Shown here: positions 36,201 to 49,600 of the stretch, one piece after another | How the letters are laid out: each line of letters begins with the position of its first letter | How positions within the stretch are numbered: the stretch's first letter is position 1 | NCBI RefSeq assembly: GCF_963675165.1 | Contig: NC_087388.1 | Coordinates: 5,089,047-5,153,046, forward strand | Reading direction: 5' to 3' | Source of the DNA: Halichondria panicea | Lineage: Eukaryota; Porifera; Demospongiae; Suberitida; Halichondriidae | DNA length: 64,000 nucleotides | Position numbers and translations under genes: made by a program | Notes under the pieces: generated by a model | What the model saw: the letters and a program-made list of their open reading frames with translations, nothing else | Database searches by the model: none | What the model was told of the DNA's origin: nothing

Positions 36201-39200
36201 GTAGTACTAATGCCCATGCCTACCTCTGAGTTATCTGTGTCCATCAGCATGTTTACACCTTCTGACGTGGAAACATCTATTTCAATACCTCTAACGGTAT
36301 TCACACTGGCACCATCTACTTCAACTGAGGCAATCTCTCCTAGTGAAAGTTTGAGTGAGGTTTTCCTTCCACCTACAACGACTATGGTACCTATGGTTAC
36401 CCTCATACCACTCACATCTCGTATACCACTATCCTCGTTAATTCCAACTCCAAGCAGCTCAAGTTTATCAACAAGCGATTTTTTTGCTATGTCAACAACA
36501 GATTTCTTCGATATTTCAACAACCGATTTCTTTGATATTTCAACAACCTCAATTCCTATATTCTTCATGTCGACATCCACCACTATACAACAAACACTCA
36601 CAGAAACCTCTCTCATACTCACTCCTTCATTCAACTTCCCTGTGACAAGCTCTCTCACTCCTTCATCCTCCGTTGTGTCTTCATCAATAATGACTTCTTC
36701 CCCAGTCACAAGTGACTTCCTCACTCCAGAAAGTACCGATATTTTCTTTCCTATGACAAGCAATGTTTTGTTTCCTGCAACTAGTGACTCTGCGGCTACA
36801 AGTACGACTATCTTTGTTCCTACTACGACCGATGTTTTATTTCCTGAGACAAGTAGCATAAACATTTTGTTTCCTATGACTACTGACTTAGTTTCACCTA
36901 CTACGACTAGTGACTTTGTTTCGCCTACTACAAGTAGCATCATTTTCAATCCTACTACGACTGATTTATTGTTTCCTGAGACAAGTAGCATGGATATTTT
37001 ACTTCCCACAATTAGTGACTTCATTTCACCTACTGCAAGTAGCCTTGTCTTTGTTCCTACTACGACTGATATCCTCTTTCCAGAGACCAGCAGCATTGAC
37101 GTCTTGTTTCCGGAAACTACAAGCATGGATTTCTTCCCGGAACCAACTACAACCATTACTTCATTAGAGCTAACTCCCACACCCTCGTCCATTATCTCCT
37201 CGTCTACACTGTCCTCACCCATTTTTTCTTTGTCTCGATTCACCAGCCCCTCTCTGCAGCTGACAACCACCTCTGCAGCTATATCTCTATCTCCAACACC
37301 TCTAATAACCATCGCTCCATCGTCTGCTCCATTTACTTCTACTGCCACATCTACCTCAACACTCACTGACACCACACTACTACCTTCACTAAGCACACGA
37401 TCCATACCCACAACGACAGTGGATATTACAGAGACAATAATTTTCCCTACCCTGACTACAGATTTTATCATGCTGTTTCCATCTACTCCGATATTTTCAT
37501 CCTCAATTCCTTCCAGTAGTAATATTCCTACATCAATTACACCGTCTATTTCACCGACACCAACCCCAATTTTATTGCCGTGTGAATTTACTGACTGTGG
37601 TAATGGAACATGTATTAATCTCGAACAAGACTTTATTTGTGAGTGTTTTAACGGATGGACTGGCCAATTTTGTGATATTGACATCGATTATTGCTCTTTG
37701 GAACTAAGCTCTTCAGGATTTTCAGGGGCTATGGCTCTTGAGCCTTGCGACGTACAAGGCACTAGTGAATGTATCGATGGCAACTCAACATACACTTGCG
37801 TGTGCTTACCTGGCTTCACTGGCCGAAACTGCTCAGTAGATATCGATAATTGTGTTCCCGAACCTTGTCTGAACAATGGCACCTGTGTGAACGAACTGGG
37901 CATGAATTTTAGTTGTCAATGCGGTAGTGAATACACTGGTCCCTTCTGTGAGATAGACCTAACTCCTTGCTCGCCAAATCCTTGTTCTATTAATGAGATA
38001 TGTACAGACCTTGGAAGCGGTATATTCGAGTGTGTCAATATAACTACCTCAACTCTGTTGGTGTCGCGTACTAGCATTCCAATTCTAACACCTATTGCAT
38101 CAAGTTCAATTGCACTAACCAGCTCAATTCAGACCTCAATTGTGTCAACTTCTATTCAGACCTCAAGTTCCGAATCAAGTATTACTTCAACTCGCTCCAT
38201 CGCATCAAGTGTCTTCATTGCACCTACACCTACGCCTTCTCCTAATGTTTCAATATGCGATTTTGTCAGCTGTGGAAACGGAACTTGTTTTGATCTTGGA
38301 AGCGATTTTCGATGCGGATGCTTTCCCGGATGGACGGGGGAGCTTTGTGACATAGACATTGATTATTGTACTGACGAACCATGTGACATCAATGGTACCA
38401 TGGCTTGCATAGACGGAATTTCTACGTACACCTGTAATTGTGTTCTCGGCTACACTGGTAGAAACTGTTCTATTGATATTGATGAGTGTGCTGTGGAGCC
38501 ATGCTTAAACAATGCAACCTGTGTTAACGGCTTGTTCGGTCAATTTGTTTGCATTTGTCCCGAAGGTTTTACTGGACCACTGTGTGGTATAAATGTCAAC
38601 CCTTGTTCCTCTAATCCATGCAAAGAAGAAGAAATATGCGTTATTAAACAGGATGGAACATTTATTTGCATATTCGATGTTACTCCTTCTCCCACGGTTA
38701 CAATTATGTCAACTTTGGAATCCATACCTACCACTATTACTGCAACAAGCTCAATGGTTACATCATCTTTTGTAATGACGTCTTCAACTCCTCTCCCCAC
38801 ACCCACCCCCTCACCTGAAAACACACCCCCTGTGTCGCTCAATCAAATTGGCACTCTTCTTGTAAACGAAGGACAAGCATTTCAATTTACAGTACCTGAA
38901 AATACTTTCTTTGATCAGGAGAGTGGAACGACTAGTCAATTGCAGCTCTCACTTCTTGACTCCAGCGGAAATAGCCTACCCAATACGACATGGATTCAGC
39001 TGCGATACTTATCAGGAGGTGTGCTCGTTATTGAAGGGTTGCCATTAAATAATCAGTTGGCATCTGGGTTGCTCACTGATTATGTTTTCTTATTGAGAGC
39101 CGAAGACATTAACGGAGGAGTTGCTCATGATCTAGTAACAGTCCGTATAATCCCAGCAGCACAACCGATCAATAATTTGTTGATGGTATTCTTTGAGGGA

Positions 39201-39995
39201 GAATTTGAACTCTTCAATCAAAATCTCACTGCAAAAATTGATCTCTATAATGTTTTATCGTCGTTTGGACCTACCGGAAATTCTGACATCTATATTGGGT
39301 CATTCTCAAGCGGAAGTATTGCAGTGTCCTTTACAAATCTCTCTATAGCAAATGGTGACTGTTTTGCTTTCTTAGATTGGGCACAAGAAATAATAACTAT
39401 CTCTGATGATCAGAATACATATACAGATCGCTTCATTTCAACTGTGTTACCATTTGTGCCCACAAACGTACCACAAATTGACGGGCCATGCCGAGATTTC
39501 GTTGCAACTCCTGGCACTGATACACCACAAACTCCAGCTCTAAATCCTATACCAGTAACCGATCAAATTCTCCTACTAGCTACAGTGATACCGGCCGTCA
39601 TACTAGCTTGCTTATGTCTCTGCTGCGGTATCATAGCTTGCATACTGTATCGAAGAAGGCGTTCAGAGCGCGAGCAACTTTTCAATCCTTCGATGAAGAG
39701 AGCATTCTTACATCGTCGTCCAGTCATACTAGCTGGTGAGCTTGACCTTCCACAAAGAGGCAGACGCCCGGTAATTCTTATCAACGAGCAAGCACTACGT
39801 GAACAGAGACGACGACTGTTACTAGAAGAAGCCGTCGAAGATGAAGAGGACAGTGACAGTGACCGAGACGATATGCGAGCTATGCCGTTGCCACAGAGTC
39901 TAGTCGAAAGATTATTGCCGCAGCCTGAAGTCCTACCTCCACCATATATAGATCCACCAGTCTATCACTACGCCCGGCATAGGTTCAATTATTAA
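33285..39995 (+). CDS. Dystroglycan-like protein with mucin region and two EGF blocks
   Basis: Two exons, 33285-33971 and 34263-39995 (phase 0), 2,139 aa. The alpha N-domain is recognisable: DTLAHVGYLFRATI, then LPFWLHLNVRTGELSGIPL, a second globular part, and a furin-type site RAKRQ at ~473-477, as in vertebrate dystroglycan. A Ser/Thr/Pro mucin-like region of ~850 residues follows. Two EGF blocks (~1336-1488 and ~1561-1703) each hold three EGF domains and a partial fourth, with DID(Y/N/E)C calcium-binding-type starts. Then come a cadherin-like domain (~1749-1861) and the juxtamembrane domain with SSG/SIAVSFTNLSI, matching the Gly/Ser alpha-beta maturation site (~1913/1914). TM is at ~1998-2026 and the cytoplasmic tail has PPPY at 2121-2124, the dystrophin WW-binding motif. 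The hydrophobic segment FAISTLLVLALTIPAHA lies ~125 residues from the first Met, unusually deep for a signal peptide. Confidence 0.85.
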
Positions 39996-40323
39996 ACAAT
40001 TCGTAACTATTTTAGTTAAGTTTGCACCACACTTTTTATTCCACTTCTCTCTCTCATGAAATATTTCTTGTTATGTATACATGCATGTGAAACTGCATGC
40101 TGCATGCTCTAGTGTTAAAAAAACAGCTAGATTTATACTCTGATCTAGATATTATAGCTATCTACGATATAGACTAGCTGTGATGGCTTGTGAAGCCGGA
40201 GCAAGCTAATTTCTGCAAGAATTTGGGGGGAGGGGCTGGTAAATCAAAGTGTTTATTATTTACGCCCTCAAAGTGTACAGTAGGGGTGGATGTTAGCTAG
40301 ATCTGCCAGTGTGGGATATCGCC

Positions 40324-43300
40324 ATGACAGAGCTGGAAGAGAGCCATCAGTTCACTGCAGAAGATGAAGAAGAGAAGGCAGAGCGGGCGAAAGAGTTTCT
40401 GAGCACTCTGAACAGAAAGAGACCGTCCAGGAAACGCTACAATGTTGGAGCTAGAGTGTCCACAGGTCAATGTACTACAATAGTGACTTGTCTAGCTGCT
40501 GCTTGTTGTTGAGAGCTGTAGTGTTGTCCTGTTAGCAGCATGTGCAAGCTGTTGTTAGTCGCAATCCAAGATCTATTCTAGTCTAGTCGAAGATCTAAAA
40601 AGATATACTAGATCTAATATTGCCTTTGTTATCCCATTGCATGAGCATTGTGAATCTCTTTCAGGTGGTGGTTTAGATCGCTCTGCACAATTCACTGCAA
40701 GTAGCTCCGCATTCGAGGCGAGTGCTGCTCCGTTTGGTAACCCCTTCACGACCAGTGTCTCCCCCAGTAATGTCTCCGTAGATGGGGCACATTTGGGAAC
40801 TGTGGGAGGCGATTCAATATTCAGAGAGATTAACGAAAAAGATAGCCTCTCAAAGGTATCGCTATTTCATATGTTTTTCAGTGTTATATTGTTTCTATTC
40901 GCAGAGCATTTATATAACCCCCCTCCCCCCCACACACACACTCATACATCTCTACCTAACACACTAGGTTCGTAACTGTCTTGAGAACACCATCCCCCAG
41001 CCGATACGCAACTCCCTCCTCCCCCCTCGCACTGCGGCCGGTTGGCGAAGGTTTCTCTTTGTCCACTTGCCCGTCCTCCATTGGCTGTGGCTATATAAAC
41101 CCAAGCAGATAATCGGTGACCTCATTGCTGGGATCACTATAGGAGTCACTCACATACCCCAAGGTATCATAAAACGCTTGTAAATGTATGTATAATTGTA
41201 AACTGCCTTGCATAAGTGTATCTATAATCGTTGCATGTGTTATTGTGTACAATTGGTTGAAATGTATACTCTATCTGCTAAACACACACATACATGCCAC
41301 TCTCACTAACTGTTGCGCTAACTATGATGACACAGTTTCCTTGTATACCCAACACCACTGTAGGTATTGGTTTTGCACTGCTGGCTTTCCTGCCCCCTGT
41401 GTATGGCCTCTACTCGTCCTTTGTTCCCGTCATTGTCTACTCGATCTTGGGTACCTCCAAACACATCTCAGTGGGTAAGACTCCAAACACAAATTCTCTC
41501 CAATTAAAAAAATTAAGATTGCACTAATGAATGGTAGCGGTTCCTAGTTCTTAGGAAGCAATGTATCATTATAATTATGCCCTCGGGTGACTATAAAATT
41601 ATAATGCCTTCTGTTGGTCTTAAGAGATGGGTACATGTATCGCTCAAATCATTTGCTCTTCTATCCACACAGGCACATTCCCTGTAGTAGCGCTAATGGT
41701 TGGTAATGCTATCACTCGCCTCACTAACGACCTCCCTGAGTGCATGACCAACTCCACACTTATGGAGGGCATGATGGACAACAGCACTGATGACCCGTGT
41801 GCACTCAGTGACTGTGATAGCTTGAGGGTGGAGATTGCAGTCACCATTAGTCTAATGGTCGGAATACTCATGGTGAGAGGAATTGAACGACTATAATTAT
41901 ATAGCTCTTTGTTGATGATGAATATTTTGAGGGAATTTTAAGCATAGTTGACTTAATTGCTCCCTGTTTCTGCAATTAGGATCTATTATAATGGATTAAG
42001 AATGCAATTTTGTAATACAAAGGTGCATACATGCAATTACTATACAATGTTAATGCTACTTTGACACACACACTACTACTAGATCGTCATGAGTCTACTA
42101 AGGTTTGGGTTCATCACCCTCTTTCTCTCCGATGCTCTTGTCAGTGGCTACACAGCTGCTGCAGCCTTTACCATCTTCATCACTCAAGTGGCGGCCATCT
42201 TCGGGCTGAACCCTGAGCAAGCAGCTCTGCCAGCTGGGATGCCTTTCTTTACAACTCCTCAGGTGAGCTAAGTGGTTCTGTCTGTTGCTGTCTCTATGAT
42301 TATACTCGTGGGTGGATCCCTCTCTCTTTAATTTCTGTATCTATGCTTCGTAACGTATTGATCTACTGTTGCAGGACGTTTTCAATTACGCTGCTAGGGC
42401 ATAATGCATATGTTTCTCGAATATTTTATTGAGTGGTCCCCTTTAAATTATCCATATTTCAGTTCTGTAATAATTTTTGTTTTTGTATTTGTACTCCCCC
42501 CCACACCTCTACTCAGAGGGTGATTACGTACAGTCGTCTGATTTTCACGGGACAGTTGAACTGGGCAGCTGTCATCACGTCCATAGTTTGCATCCTGATA
42601 CTAATAGGACTAGATTTTATCAACTCATTGCTACGGAAGCACGTCAGAGTTATCCCCCTTCATATTCCGGCACAGTTGGTCGTGGTAAGTCCTTACAAAC
42701 TCTTATCAGTGAAATGTTAAATGTGCATGGGTAGCTAAAAACTGGTTTTGGATGTCATTTTATGTTCGGCAGGTTATTCTGGCAACTGGGGTGTCGTATG
42801 GTGCTATGCTCAATGAAAGGTTCGAGTTGCCAATCATCAACAACCTAGGAGGAATACCATTAGGGTTGTGGTGAGTCATTGCATGCTTATACTGCGTTGT
42901 CCAATGTGTGTCAGTCCCTGTGTGGTAGTCTATTACATTCCGTATCATCTGCATATTAATATTGTATTAACGGTAGATGGTTTCAAAGGTTCTTTGTTTT
43001 AGCTTTAATTGTCTCTTTAGGTTGCAGCCTGGCGGAGTTGTCGGAGAGGGTATAAATAATTAAACTTTACAGTGTCTTCGTTTATGCTTTTGTCTCTTTG
43101 AATCACAACTGTCTCCACAATTCTCTCCACAAATTAAAACTTGTTTCTTTTCTTTCTGCAGTTTTGGAGTGACTCTGCCCAATGGGAATCTGCTGACTAG
43201 TATAATATCCGATGCCTTTGTTATAGCGATAATCAGCTTTGTCATCAACATCTCTCAAGCCAAACTACTAGCCAAGAAGAACAGCTACACTGTCCATCCT

Positions 43301-46300
43301 GACCAGGTGAGTTTTGGAATAGCCTATAATCTATAATGTAGACTATCTGCATTTGTCTGTAGCTATGTACAAAGGTACGTTGGTGGGTATCGAAGTCCAT
43401 TTGTGCTGATTGAATTAACGTTTTCTTTCAGCTATAGTCCGTTCTATTACTATATAGTTCACCCCCCCCCACACACATTATATCATGACACACTCTATAG
43501 GAATTTCTGGCATACGGTTCAATGAATCTTGTTGGAGCTTTCTTTGGCAGTTTCCCGACAGCTGGTGCTCTGAGTCGGACTGTGCTACAAGATGCTACTG
43601 GGGGCAACACACAAATGGTCGGATTTATATCGTCAGTGATCGTCTTTCTCGTTATAGAGTTCCTTGGCTCACTGTTTGGGCGACTGCCAAATGTGAGTGC
43701 TAGTGTAGAGTATATCTGTGTGATCCAAACATAATTGCTAAGTATTCATAATCTATCTTGCAGGCTGCCCTTGCTGCTATTGTGGTCGTAGCTCTAAAGG
43801 GACTTTATCTACAAGTACGGGACATTTACAAGTACTTCAAGCTCTCCTGGGCTGATATGGTAAGTACATATGCACTGGACTTTAATTGTATTGCGGCTCT
43901 CATCAAGTAATTATCTGAATTTACTATAATGGTTGTATGTATTAGCAGCAATTCTCACTCAAGAGACCGCTCCGTACTGCATGCATCTACATAATACTAC
44001 CACTATAATATATCAAGTTAATCTCCCTAAAAAAAACTATGTATAATTATATAGACCTCACAGGTAAACATTTTTACCCTTTCCCTTCCACCTCCTTTAG
44101 TTGGTTTGGATAGTGGTGTTTGTGGCGACCCTTGTTATTGGTTTGGACCTTGGTCTGGGCCTGGGGGTGTTGTTCAGTCTCCTGGTGATTATCGTACGGA
44201 CCATCTTACCTTACTCCCCTCAACTTGGTGAGACAGGGGCGTGGTATTACCCTCCGGAGGAAAAACTGGCCAACGATGATTTCGATGAAGAAGAGCTGAA
44301 GGTTTGTGTTGGGTGGATGGATTTTTGATTTTCATTTGTAGTGGTCTAGAGTGTCTAACAAAGTACAGAGAATGAGCATTTATTCATCAAGACACTTGTA
44401 GTGGAATAGCTATGCATAATTTTTGTATATACCTACGTCGTTCACTTGATTTATCATTGTACTAAAATAATATGATTATACTTTTAAAGTCCTCTTTGTA
44501 TCAGCTATATTCTCTCTAGTACTTTAGTTGCTCAATTTGCTTATCTATGCACACATGGATGTTCACACATGCACACACACACACAGGTATATCGTATTCC
44601 CAAGATCTACATATTCCAGTTCAACGCCCCCCTCTACTTTGCCAACTCTGGAGTGTTCAGATCTCGACTCTACCTCGAGACTACGATCAACCCCAGTGAA
44701 CTCAGTGACCCGAAGCAGGGGTGCATTCAGCAGGGCTGTTTGAAGGTAATTGGAGGGTGTTGGATTGGTAAAAAACTTCACAACATTTTGTAAACTAAAT
44801 CAGTGGTTGCCATGAGAATTTTAGCTAATTAAGTCTATAATTATAAGTAAAGATGCAATTAGCTATCGCCCCAAAACTGTTGAATCGCTCATCTAGCAGA
44901 AATGTTCCTGGAAATAATTTATGGCCATTATTTTAATAATTGAGTTGATAAAGCAGAATTTGTCTATAAACATTATTTTCTTAATTACTACATAATGTCC
45001 AAACCTACAGCTGTGCAAGTGTTGCAGTCGGAGCCAAGTCTCAGAACGATCAATCATCAGTCAAATGGATGATGAAGATTCAAGTCACTATATCAGGTAC
45101 AGAGTAAATCACTTTAGCTCTATCTACAATGTGCATTGGACTGGCCGCATTGCCTCCCCTTCCCTTCCTCAAGCAGGTTTATATCCTAGTACAGATGTTG
45201 TTATAATAGTACGTTCTCTATAGGCAACCATTGTTCCCTTCCCTCCCTCCCCCTCCCTGTGCAGATTTGAAGAGAGCAAGCAGTCTCTGCTGTCCAGTAC
45301 TGATAGTGAAGAGGATGAGTTCCCCTACCACACTATAGTCATAGACTGTGCACCCATTGTGTTCGTGGACTCCATGGGAGCCAACATCCTGGAACAGGTG
45401 AGTATATCACAGTGAGTACAATGTTTTATATTGTGAAGTTGCCTATTGTGTCGATCAGAATCGAAAACTTGGCTTTTTGACCTTTGTCACGTAAGATATT
45501 ACAATTATGGAATGTATACTCTAAATGTTTGCACACAAACAAGATTGATAAGGGTACCTAATGTGACAACTTTCTACTGCTCATAATTCTGATCGACTGA
45601 TACCTCCACTTCATTCCATTATGTATAATTATGGTACATAGTATAGAATGTGAAGTGTTTATATTTTAAACCATCTATATAATAAACTAAGACGTTTTTG
45701 AAAGCTCAGTCACAAAAGCGTGTAACTCCTTGCCTGCCCGCCCCTCTTCAGATGGTGAGGGAGTACGACTCGTGTGGTGTGCAGGTACTCCTCTCTGCAC
45801 CCACCACCCCAGTGTGTGTGGCACTCAAGAACCACGGCTTCTTCAACAGGTTCAGCAGCGAGAGACTGTTCCCCTCCGTCGCAACAGCTGTCAAATACGC
45901 TCGTGATGGAAACAGAGTGGTGAGTATAATATTATTTGTAATGTGTATCTTTGTATTTTGTGTCCATGCATCGTTTAGCACAAGTTTATTTTCTTTCAAT
46001 GTAATAGCCTGAGTTGGAGCAGACAGATGAGCAGGACATCTCCTTGGCAACAAACCTTGAGAGACAGCTGCTCTATACGGCACGACCCAGTCTCATCGAC
46101 ACTAAACCCGTAAGTGGTTAAGTAGGAAATCATAATATAATTGTTGTCATAATTCATATCTTAACACAAGATACAGTGTATGTATTATGCATTCGTACAT
46201 GTTGTATATAGAGAGCTAAAAGTCTTAAACTCATCTCTGAAAGCACGCCTAACTTCTTTATACCTCCCCCCCCAGATTGAACTCGACCATCGTGGGAGGT

Positions 46301-46356
46301 CTCACTCCGTTAGACACACCGTTAGGGAGAGAAAAGAAACGGAGACTGAACTATGA
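40324..46356 (+). CDS. SLC26-family anion exchanger (SulP/STAS)
   Basis: Eighteen exons: 40324-40465, 40665-40855, 40968-41163, 41364-41474, 41673-41872, 42083-42262, 42517-42684, 42773-42870, 43162-43306, 43501-43692, 43764-43859, 44101-44301, 44587-44745, 45011-45096, 45265-45397, 45752-45919, 46008-46109, 46276-46356. They sum to 882 codons plus TGA in one frame. Family motifs: [17 protein letters not shown] (sulfate-transporter signature region), [35 protein letters not shown], several hydrophobic segments, then a STAS domain ([20 protein letters not shown] and [18 protein letters not shown]). The extracellular loop has NST and NSTD glycosylation sites. Such proteins exchange sulfate, chloride, bicarbonate or oxalate at the plasma membrane; the substrate cannot be read from sequence. 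The start ATG is followed by an acidic [16 protein letters not shown] segment. Confidence 0.93.
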
Positions 46357-46555
46357 TCTTTTTAGCTTTTTTAGTTTTTTATGTCAGTGAGGCAGTTTAT
46401 CTATTTATATAGTGCATCTCTGACAGTGCATATAACTTTTGGGTTGTTTTTTGTGTGTTTTGCAGAGTTTGGGGGTGTGGCTGGTTGGCTCTGCGCATGC
46501 GTGGAGGAGCGTGAGGGTGTGTGCTGGGTGTGTGCTAAGATTCTGATTTGACCTT

Positions 46556-46561
46556 AATAAA
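46556..46561 (+). promoter_or_regulatory. Polyadenylation signal of the SLC26 gene
   Basis: AATAAA 200 nt after the SLC26 stop and only 59 nt before the next gene's ATG, so 3' processing and the next promoter almost overlap. Confidence 0.6.
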
Positions 46562-46620
46562 CTACTCTCTGCCAAATTGCAAAGAAGACTTTTGCAGCTA
46601 GTTCCTAGCTACATTATATG

Positions 46621-49600
46621 ATGGCTGAGCCAACAGGAGAGCTTGAAGTACTGCCAGTGAGTCACAAATGTTGCTAGCTAGCTATAACTATAACTACTTG
46701 TCTCAAGCTTGTTGCCCTATAATAATAGTAGGAGTTACCTATCAGTCATGAAGATACAGCTTAGTGTAACTTCCATCTATAAGCTTCCAGGAAGATTATG
46801 TATAGCTTGCCACATCTATCTTATACATGTACGTGTACTATACTCAACTCTTAGCAACTGGTGTATGGTCCATAATATGGATGGTTGCATCCATGGTATT
46901 CACCCCCTCCCCGGCTCCCAGATTGGTCTCAAGACTGTGATAGCTGATGATGACCTCAAAGTGAGCATCTACTACCTGGAGTGTCTGGCCCAGGCCACCT
47001 ACCTCATACAACACGAGGATAAGGCTCTCATTGTGGACCCTCGTAGGGACGTGGACGCTTATCTTCAGGTATGAGGGGGGAGAGGAGACGGTCTGTGTTG
47101 GTAGTCGAGGCTGTCTGATTTATTGTTGAGTCAGCTAAATGTGTAGCTACATGGATGCTCTATACCTAGAAGTGATCTTGCAATTGCTGCCTGTTGTTTT
47201 TATAGTGCTTTTACGCTGCGTTTTCTGTGGCTGAAAGTATTTGTTGTGTGACCACTGTCACTACACTAATAGTATTGCAGCAATGCAGAGCTATGAATTT
47301 CATAATCGTATTGATTCCCTTGTGTATTTTACGTTATTTTAACAATTTGGCTCAAACTTCTGAGGTAATAAATGTCCGATGTCCGACTGATAACCCCCCC
47401 CACACACACAGGAGTTTCAGAAGGAGGGACTCAAACTGACCGGTATCTTGGAGACTCACTTCCACGCTGACTTTGTGTCCGGTCACTACGAGCTCTCGCA
47501 AAGAACTGGAGCACCCATTTATTTCGGGCCCACAGCTAAGGAGAGGACTAAGTTTGAGATACACCAAGTGCAAGATGGGGAGGTATGTGTAAGGGTGTGG
47601 AGTGGGTGGGGGAGGTACGTGTGAGGTGTGGAGTGGGTGGGGGTTGAGTGGTGGCTGTTAAAATAAGATCGTATAACTATGAAATGTGGTATACAATTTC
47701 AAATAATTATGTTTACAAGCTTTTGTACGGGTTATAGCTATAGTCTGTGTAACTGATACTGTTGTTTATTGACTATACAGTGTATACAGTGCAATATTGG
47801 CACTAAAGTAAAGTAATACAACAAATTAGTTATTGTATAGACCCTTGTGCATCACTACTTACCTGATCTGCATTAATACAGGTGCACTTTTCCCACGTAG
47901 ACGAATCAATTTCATATTACACTTTACATACGTTTTACAATAATCATTATTTATACTGCTAGTGAATCATAACGCCCATGATGCACCCTGACCCCCGGCA
48001 TGGCCCCACAGGTGATCCCCTTCACTGGCCGCTACTCAGTGCGTGTCCTCCACACTCCTGGCCACACCCCCGAGTCTGTCGTCTACCTGCTCACCGACAA
48101 TACCAACAGTACACCAATACAGGTACACAACACATCACCCAGTGGAAGAAAACAACTGATACCTAAAAATAACGTATTTGCCAGAGAGTGTGATCGCCTT
48201 ACCTCTCCATCCTTATCTTGTATCTTGTAACTGCCCCCATCGTCACAGGCATTCACAGGTGACACCTTGTTCATTGGCTCGTGTGGGCGTCCGGACCTGG
48301 TGGGGTCAATAGGTCGTACGGCTGAAGAGATGGCTCAGTTCATGTTCAAATCACTCACCAACAAGATCAAGACTCTGCCAGACCATGTCAAGGTGAGCTA
48401 TGGTGCGACTGATTGGCCCCCTCTTGTAGCATGTGACTAAATAAATACATTTGATTTGATGTTTAGTAGCCATAGCATTTTCTCCTAAACTTTCTTTGAT
48501 TTCGTGAAAGTCTTAGAGCTACCAGAAAATCAGTATACCGTTGAAATAGGACCATCGTCGTCTAAAGACTTAGTATACATACGTAAATTACCCCTTGCAT
48601 GGTTACTCATCTCTACTGTACAGGTGTTTCCTGCCCACGGTGCTGGGTCCCCCTGTGGCAAGAACCTCAGCAACAAACTCTATTCCACCATTGGAGATGA
48701 GAAAGCAACTAATCCAGCTCTCTCATTCGACAAGGTTAGTTGTCTAGCTGTATGTATATTCTATGGAGCTAAAATGAGCTTGTTAGAATTGCATTTCGTT
48801 GTTATGATAGAAAACTTGAGCAACTAATGTATTATTTGGAGGGGATTAAGTTACAAGCTTGCATGAGAAGCAAGCTAGTGATATTGAGTGAGTTATGAGT
48901 CTATCCCCCTAGCTCTCTCTGTTTCTCTAGGAGTCGGAATTTGTGGCTTTCCTAATCGAGGGACAGCCAGTGGCCCCAGGCTACTTCCTACATGACGTGC
49001 AAATGAACTTGGTATGTATTCACTTTTCACATGCATACTGTATGTATATATTCACTGTACACCTGCATATTTTGATGGTGTATATATATACATCTGTAAA
49101 ACTGTGTCGATGTTTACACAACATGTGTATAATAAAATTATTGTACATTTATAAGAACTTAGCTATCAGCACATTACAATGACCATAGATGTATCCATAT
49201 ATACACACTATATATAACCGACCCCTCACACAGACTGGAGCACCCCCTCTCTTGGAGGAGCTCGCTCACATCCCTCACCTATCACCAGCTGACTTCAAGC
49301 AGCTAGTCGACTCTGGAACCACCACCATCTTGGACACGCGACCTGTAAGACACCATCTCATGTACACCATACATAACTATACATACATACACTATACAGC
49401 CACATCGAAACCTTTTACTGGTCCCCACAAACTATATACATATAATAAATCAAGCTTGTTATGTTTCCTAGGCTGTACATTACCGAAGTCTTTGTTCCCA
49501 TCATTTTTTTCACAGCAAGTTGACTTCAACAGTGGTCATATTCCCGGGTCGATCAACTTCTCCCTGGGTGTGGCCGAGGGGGCTGGAACCATCGTGGGGG

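Noticed and set aside
35807-37684. A 625-codon open frame on the minus strand opposite the dystroglycan gene
   Set aside because: It mirrors the Ser/Thr-rich mucin region, whose repetitive codons leave no antisense stops. The translation is low-complexity Val/Ser/Gly with no domain, and the plus-strand frame has clear homology.
47959-48230. ORFs overlapping exon 4 of the persulfide dioxygenase that read into introns
   Set aside because: They run through good donor and acceptor sites. Family alignment ends at the splice sites.
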